Shown: piece by piece, positions 21,101-25,175 of the stretch | How the letters are laid out: each line of letters starts with the position of its first letter | How positions within the stretch are numbered: position 1 is the first letter of the stretch | Origin: Strongylocentrotus pallidus | Taxonomy: Eukaryota > Echinodermata > Echinoidea > Camarodonta > Strongylocentrotidae | DNA: 25,175 nucleotides | Assembly (NCBI GenBank): GCA_030265145.1 | Contig: JARBES010000132.1 | Coordinates: forward strand, 15,007,328-15,032,502 | Direction: 5' to 3' | Made by a program: the position numbers and the translations under genes | The notes under the pieces: generated by a model | Seen by the model: only the letters and a program-made list of their open reading frames with translations | What the model was told of the DNA's origin: nothing | The model's database searches: none

Positions 21101-24100
21101 TGCGCCTCGGAATAGAATTTCTAGGTAGACGCCGCTATAGAAATGCCTATTATTATTATTAATTATATTCAAGCCCCACTGCACTACTTGCGCCCTCTAT
21201 ATAGCAAACAATACCTAAACAGTGACCGTTGGTCCCCCATGGTCCCCTTTTTCTTATGTTACTTGAGAGCTAATTTGATGAGATAACCACCTGTCAGTGA
21301 CCATGCAAGGAGGTCTAATCCCTCCTAGCCAAACAAGTGCAGATAGGCTTTATCAACACTCCGAAATGAGATGCCTCGCTATGACATCGAAACTTCTGAA
21401 AACCAAACTCAGTTATCCATTCCGAATAGTTCTAACGTTACATTGTTGATAAGTTTCAAAGTTATTTTGTAGGTTATTTAACAAGATTTTGTTAAATATA
21501 ATGTGCATTGTTCAAAGTTACCTTTACAGACCAAAGGATACTGTCGTACAAAATCTTCCTTTCCATCTTTTCATCATTCAAAATTAATCTTTCCAGTATT
21601 CTTCTCTGTTTTTTCGAACATTACCTCTTTGTTTATACGCAACACTCGTTTATGTTCTCTTCTCCGCCCACTCTCTTTCTCCTCTCTGTTTCTCCTACTT
21701 CCTCTTTCTTTCTTTCCCTTCCCCTTACTCTCTCACCCTTGTTTCTCATTTCTTGTCATCACCCTGCATACAGGAGAACATGCCGGTACGTGCATCAGTG
21801 ATCCAAGCCTCTGTGACGATGGCATCACCGTCGCAACGTGGATGCGGCTAACAGATCACCATGACAACGAATTCCACTGTCTCCTGAGTTCGGGCGGACA
21901 GACGACACGAGGTTTCGCCATCTACCAGGCGGGCCAGAAACTGCGCGCGATGGTGGCCAATGGAGAGCGGCAGTGGATCGTCGAGGTTCCCTTTGACGAG
22001 TTTGACGGTAAACATTTTGCTAGAGCTTGGCACTTAAAGCCCGTCTGCACTAGTTTGGCCAGGGGGATCAAACCTCCCTGCAAGGCCACTGACAGGTGGT
22101 TATCTCATCAAATAACATCAATTAACATAAGAAAAAGGGGATCATGGGGGACCAACGTGCACCGATTGGGCATTGTTAGCTATATAGAGGGCGCAAGTAG
22201 CTATAAGTAGTACAGTGGGGATTTAAATTCTGTCTTCGATCGGTACATTCCTAAGAGCCCTCGAAAGGACACTTGGAATAGTTCGGCATAACTCGTATCA
22301 ACTCGTGAATTTGTTTGGTCTTTCTCTTTCCGAGATCTTCGGAAGTATCTTTAAGGACCGGGAAATCTTGGAATCAAAATCCGCAATGTTTGAAACGAAG
22401 GTTACTCGTCATAACTCACTAGAAGACGATTATTAAATTATACATTTATTGCGATAAATAATCAATCGTCTAGATAAAAAATAGGGTAATCCCAAGATTT
22501 ATGTTAATCATCTTTTAAAAGGTACATATGTTTCTATACACTTCAATATAACACATGTTCATCATGCCAATTATCCGATGCTTTAATATGATTAATTTTT
22601 GAAATAATCTTTCCATTGTTTAAATGCTTTTTGAGAAGAAGAAAACGGTAATCATAAGATTATTAACTTTAAATGAAAGACATAAAAAGTAAATGTTTTA
22701 GTATAAATTACTAACGCGCAAGGCAAGTCAACATCTAATTGAGAGTAAAGTACGATTAAGAGTGACAAGGGTATTAACCCTGTGTTAATGATATAAGTTA
22801 ACGCCCTTCTTGCTCGTTCCCCAATCATCATCTAGAATGGACTCACATCGCCCTTACATGGAACCTTACGACTGGTCTCTACCTGTATCTCGACGGCGAG
22901 ACCCGCGGCATCGATACGAAGGGGGTATACAGGGTGCGCGAGGCTGATCTCGACAACAAACTCATTGTCGGCAGGAGGAACGACTTCCTCAGTGACTACG
23001 CCCGGGTGGGCTTCGAAGAACTTGCGATCTGGGAGCGTTTCGTGGAGCCATGGGAAACAAGACGGGTTTTTGGCTTGCTCGGTACGAATATCTACAAGAT
23101 CATATTACAGTTTTCGTTCTATCCGGCAAATTGATGTCTTTCAGGAGTTTTTTAAAACCGTTGTCTCGGGTTTTGTCTTCGAATTCACATTCAGCCACCC
23201 AGGCATTAGAACGACGCCTTTAATTATTGTATAAAAAGGGGATTCAATGGTGATGTCAAGATGTCAATCATGTCAACTTCCCTGCCTTTGTTGCCGGTAT
23301 GCCGTTGAAATTTTTCTTTACAAAAATGCTAGCCAATAACTTTCCCTTTGGTACTCCTTCAAACCATATGATTTCCTCAGCATACTTGCGTAATATCAAA
23401 TCGCTTCTTGTTCCAGCACACACGACATAACCGTGACGTGATAATTATGTACACTGTATATATGGCAGGTACATGTATGACATTTTATTCCATTCGTATT
23501 GGATATATTGATCAAACAATTAATATTTCGTATTCAATTACAGACAACTCCGTATACAGTAAAGCAGCGTACTACTGGACGAGTCAGTCAATGATCACAA
23601 GTACTTTCGACCTTCTTGAAGCTGGGAAGACGGCTGGTATTATTCCAGGACCGAGCTCTGATGTGACCGTGGTGATTGAGGACGATGAAACCTTCGTTGA
23701 GTTGCATCCTAATAGTGACATAAGCCTGGGTAAGTTTGTATAAATTCATGAAGCATGAAATATTGATATTTTTTCCCACTTAAAGATACAATGTGTGTAT
23801 ATCTATCCTTCTATTTTACTTCAAATTTATTGTAATTTCCTAAATGGAAAGTTGTCATGTTTATTGATATTAATTTTTCCAAAAAATCATAAAAGAAAAA
23901 TAAGTATACAGATTTAAATTTATTCACCCCGCTAAATAGCTTAATCAATTAAGAACGTAAATTTAGATAAACATGACAATGTAGTGGCTTCCAAGGTTTG
24001 AACAAAAAAAACTCAAGTACGGGTATGTGATTAATTGAAGTGCCGTATGTACATGTAATTGAATTAGGCCATGGGCAAGGGAGTTATTGATCGATATAGA

Positions 24101-24671
24101 AAATATTGATCCGTATCTTTCGAGTTGGTGCATAATTTCAGATAGTGCATATTAAATTTGATTAAGAAAGAAAATACTTAATGATTAGAACCGAAATGGT
24201 GGAATGATGAAATAATAAATATGTTCGTATTCAATAATGAATAACACTTTATTGAGATATTTACAGATATTTACATAACTTTCAAAGCCGGCCATATCGT
24301 CTTATGTATACAAATAGTTATTCAAGATGTGAAATTCATAGTGTAAGCTAGTAACTACATGTTGTACATGCAATACAATATTATCAAAGGGGGAAATGGT
24401 AAGAGCTAATTTCTTTTTAGCAAATTCATGACGGAAATTTAAATACGCAGAAACACGGAGGGAGCCGAGGGGCATGCACTCACCTCCTGTGCTTGTGCTT
24501 ATGAAATTAAATTAAATTACTTGACAATTTTCATGTCGATGTTTCTGTTTTAGGTACGTTTCCAACCTCATGCCTAACAGTTACAGATCTATGTCTTACT
24601 GGCTTTTCGCTCTCTATCTGGCTCAAAATACCCGTCAATGCACCTATCACTGGACATCATCTTCATATCGA
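15010..24671 (+). CDS. EGF/LamG-like multidomain extracellular protein, partial (possible second adhesion GPCR ectodomain)
   Basis: Twelve exons join in one frame for about 684 residues: 15010-15109, 16069-16182, 16869-16982, 17265-17321, 17787-17927, 19207-19425, 19756-20061, 20639-20857, 21774-22007, 22836-23081, 23544-23729 and 24554-24671. All junctions are GT-AG and all internal introns are phase 1 except the last donor (phase 2). Order: a Thr-rich stretch, EGF1 (34-71), EGF2 (72-109), linkers, LamG-like 1 (about 185-350), a linker, LamG-like 2 (about 428-583), a linker, and the start of LamG-like 3 (from about 650). The first exon is uncertain: AG at 15008-15009 could be an acceptor, or Met at 15004 a start, but no signal peptide follows, so an upstream exon is likely. 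No TM, GPS or stop is seen before the right edge. It lies head to tail with the upstream receptor; LamG-like and EGF modules suit an adhesion-GPCR ectodomain, but a secreted or single-pass protein is equally possible. Confidence 0.82.
15110..16068 (+). other. Intron, nothing recognised
   Basis: Intron between the Thr-rich exon and EGF1. It contains a short TCTCTCTTTCTC-like stretch near 15500 and no recognisable element or exon. Confidence 0.45.
16069..16182 (+). other. EGF-like domain 1 exon
   Basis: A single phase 1-1 exon of 114 bp. It has six cysteines in EGF order: [14 protein letters not shown], then [14 protein letters not shown]. It lacks the acidic start typical of calcium-binding EGF domains. 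Confidence 0.93.
16742..16856. repeat. CT-rich microsatellite before EGF2
   Basis: About 110 bp of CT, CCCTCT and TCTCC words running almost to the EGF2 acceptor at 16868. It effectively serves as that exon's polypyrimidine tract. Confidence 0.9.
16869..16982 (+). other. EGF-like domain 2 exon
   Basis: Also 114 bp and phase 1-1: [14 protein letters not shown], then [14 protein letters not shown]. It matches EGF1 in length, phase and even the acceptor context (ATCAG|CGGT), so the two exons probably arose by exon duplication. Confidence 0.93.
18190..18303 (+). mobile_element. Probable non-LTR retrotransposon 3' tail
   Basis: Intron sequence with TTGTAAATGACCTGCAATTC, then GAATAAAACCTTTATTGAA and a short 5-bp tail repeat (TTGAATTGAATTGAA). 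An AATAAA followed by a short simple-sequence tail is typical of LINE or SINE 3' ends. The left border is not clear and no coding relic was found, so the assignment is tentative. Confidence 0.4.
18855..19125. mobile_element. MITE with long terminal inverted repeats (copy 2)
   Basis: The left end CAGGGGAGTGTTTCACAAAG matches the 5347-5652 element. The right end (reverse complement TAAAGACTAAGACC...TTTTAAGTTAGACTTAA) mirrors the left (AAAGACTGAGATCGACTTTAAGTTGGA) for about 85 bp, into CATACCACTGTGTGC versus CATGCCACTGTTTGC. The outermost right bases (expected TTTGTGAAACACTCCCCTG) are missing. It lies just before the LamG 1 exon. Confidence 0.7.
19207..20061 (+). other. LamG-like (concanavalin-fold) module 1
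   Basis: Exons 19207-19425 and 19756-20061. It opens with [20 protein letters not shown], the paired cysteines before the GF-x-S-x-W strand that are typical of LamGL/Laminin_G_3 domains. The second exon carries [11 protein letters not shown] (the W-x-H-V-A-x-T-W position) and closes with [14 protein letters not shown], equivalent to the family's D-x-x-x-x-W-x-R-x-L end. Several family positions are substituted, so it is a divergent member. Confidence 0.75.
20639..20857 (+). other. Linker exon between LamG-like modules
   Basis: Encodes 73 residues ([18 protein letters not shown] ... [15 protein letters not shown]). Phase 1-1. The [14 protein letters not shown] end resembles the first beta strand of a LamG-like fold, so the exon may straddle the linker and the start of module 2. 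Otherwise unrecognised. Confidence 0.65.
20885..21162 (+). mobile_element. tRNA-derived SINE
   Basis: The 5' part resembles a tRNA: an A-box-like GAGTGGATACGTC, then GCCGGACTG and an exact B-box-type GGTTCGAGTCC at 20938-20948. The middle carries the conserved stretch TTTGGCAAGACATTGATC and TAAATGGGCACCTGGCAGG, seen in many marine-invertebrate SINEs. The tail is CGCCGCTATAGAAATGCC followed by (TAT)n to 21162. It sits in the intron between exons 20639-20857 and 21774-22007. It is close to full length. Confidence 0.8.
21172..21351. repeat. Inverted repeat arm A upstream of the LamG 2 exon
   Basis: About 180 bp whose reverse complement recurs at 22033-22224. Shared words read in arm A orientation: TTGCGCCCTCTATATAGC, GTTGGTCCCCCATG, CCCCTTTTTCTTATGTTA, TGAGATAACCACCTGTCAGTG and GGCTTTA. 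I judge the identity at about 85% by eye. Family not recognised. Confidence 0.85.
22033..22224. repeat. Inverted repeat arm B downstream of the LamG 2 exon
   Basis: Opposite-orientation copy of 21172-21351, starting 25 nt after the donor of exon 21774-22007. It has a 10-bp local duplication (CTACTTATAG) relative to arm A near its outer end. With arm A it could form an RNA hairpin whose loop contains exactly one coding exon. Confidence 0.85.
22225..22835 (+). other. Intron, nothing recognised
   Basis: AT-rich intron remainder between inverted-repeat arm B and exon 22836. No element recognised. Confidence 0.45.
23082..23543 (+). other. Intron, nothing recognised
   Basis: Intron between the second LamG 2 exon and the following linker exon. 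No element or extra exon recognised. Confidence 0.45.
23544..24671 (+). other. Linker exon and start of LamG-like module 3 (cut off by the window end)
   Basis: Exon 23544-23729 is a linker ([16 protein letters not shown] ... [11 protein letters not shown]). Exon 24554-24671 opens [19 protein letters not shown], the same C-x6-C...GF-x-x-S-x-W pattern as modules 1 and 2. The donor GTAAGT at 24672 is phase 2, unlike the other introns. The rest of the module lies beyond the window. Confidence 0.75.
23730..24553 (+). other. Intron, nothing recognised
   Basis: AT-rich intron before the LamG 3 exon. No repeat family or conserved structure recognised. Confidence 0.45.
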
Positions 24672-24769
24672 GTAAGTAACAGTGACTGCGTGACTTAAGC
24701 ATGCAGTCGACTATTTGTTGGCATGACAGTGTGGTTGAATCTATTCTGTAAACGCGTGGAGGCACATTT

Positions 24770-25070
24770 CCAAAAAGAAGATGGAAAGAAGATGGAGAAG
24801 ATGATGATGAAAGAAGAAGACGAAGGAAAAGAAGAAGAAGAAGAAGAAGAAGAAGAAGAAAAATAAGAAGAAGAAGAACAACAACAACAACAAAAAGAGG
24901 AAGAACAAAAAGAAAAAGAAGAAGATGATGATTAAGATAAAGAAAAAGATGGAGAAGAAGAAGAAAATGATAATGATGATGATGATGTTGAAGAATATGA
25001 AGAAGAAGAAGAAAATAATGATGAAGATCATCATCATCATAATGAAGAAAATGAAGCTAATTACATTTGT
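24770..25070. repeat. Polypurine (GAA/GAT)n tract
   Basis: About 300 bp, almost all A and G with occasional T, including a (GAA)n core at about 24830-24858, an (AAC)n patch at 24877-24892 and (GAT)n patches at about 24970-25040. It begins about 100 nt after the last visible donor. The Phe/Ile-rich ORF on the minus strand is a product of this low complexity. Confidence 0.95.
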
Positions 25071-25175
25071 AAGAAGGCTCTTAGGATCTATTAAAATTTG
25101 AGCAGGGCACAATAAACACATTGAAGGGTATAGGGGTTATTATATTTCACAGGGGGCGCGTACCTACATGTACCC

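Larger units (their letters stand above)
21774..23081 (+). other. LamG-like module 2
   Basis: Exons 21774-22007 and 22836-23081. It opens [20 protein letters not shown], continues with [16 protein letters not shown], and the second exon begins [20 protein letters not shown], an excellent match to the LamGL W-x-H-I-A-L-T-W...L-Y-L-D-G core. It ends [16 protein letters not shown] (D/E-x-x-x-W-x-R signature). This is the clearest concanavalin-type module in the gene. Confidence 0.88.

Noticed and set aside
21503-22210. A single 235-codon ORF covering the LamG 2 exon
   Set aside because: Only 21774-22007 is coding; the flanks are intron (CT-rich before, inverted repeat after) with a good acceptor CATACAG and a GT donor at the exon ends.
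21172-22224. The inverted-repeat pair as the two ends of one transposon that captured the exon
   Set aside because: The outer ends show no target-site duplication, the enclosed exon fits the host gene's frame and module order, and the arms are of the size of a stand-alone repeat, so two separate insertions are simpler.
685-24671. Both coding regions as one gene
   Set aside because: The first frame ends in a stop, a 3' UTR and a poly(A) signal, and 7TM-tail coding precedes the ectodomain coding, the wrong order for one protein.
24741-25121. 126-residue Phe/Ile-rich minus-strand ORF resembling a membrane protein
   Set aside because: It is the complement of the purine tract; hydrophobicity comes from TTC/TTT codons only.

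Overview
The window looks like intron-rich nuclear DNA of a marine invertebrate deuterostome, most likely an echinoderm such as a sea urchin. This rests on small exons with GT-AG introns, adhesion-GPCR and LamG-like ectodomain coding, SINE tails ending in TTA repeats, MITEs with TTTCACAAAGA ends, and abundant CT, GAT and GAA microsatellites. The species assignment is inference; no marker fixes it.

Layout, left to right. (1) 170-241, minus strand: an intact tRNA-Glu(CTC) gene with its own Pol III terminator, probably inside an intron of the gene that follows. (2) 685-9255, plus strand: the 3' part of an adhesion-class (B2) GPCR. Fourteen exons join in one frame to give 606 residues: a GPS autoproteolysis motif, seven membrane segments, and a long tail with a poly-lysine patch, a run of SP/TP sites and an acidic tyrosine-rich repeat. 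It ends in a stop at 8647-8649 and a poly(A) signal at 9230. (3) About 9256-15000: an intergenic stretch with GAT-type microsatellites, a duplicated block of about 600-650 bp around a 100-N assembly gap, a 694-bp tandem repeat, a 15-bp minisatellite, and a tandem array of terminal-inverted-repeat elements, one copy of which carries a second nested insertion. (4) 15010-24671, plus strand: the 5' or middle part of a second extracellular or receptor gene. Twelve exons encode a Thr-rich stretch, two EGF domains and at least two and a half LamG-like (concanavalin-fold) modules. Its internal introns are all phase 1 except at the last visible donor. It runs off the right edge without a membrane segment or stop. 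(5) 24770-25070: a long polypurine GAA-rich tract in its last visible intron.

The two genes lie head to tail. Because LamG-like and EGF modules occur in adhesion-GPCR ectodomains, the simplest reading is a tandem cluster of adhesion GPCRs: the first is seen from its GPS to its C-terminus, the second only in its ectodomain. No GPS or 7TM is visible for the second gene, so this is inference. The introns carry a tRNA-derived SINE, MITE copies, a probable non-LTR retrotransposon tail, and a pair of inverted repeats that flank a single LamG exon.
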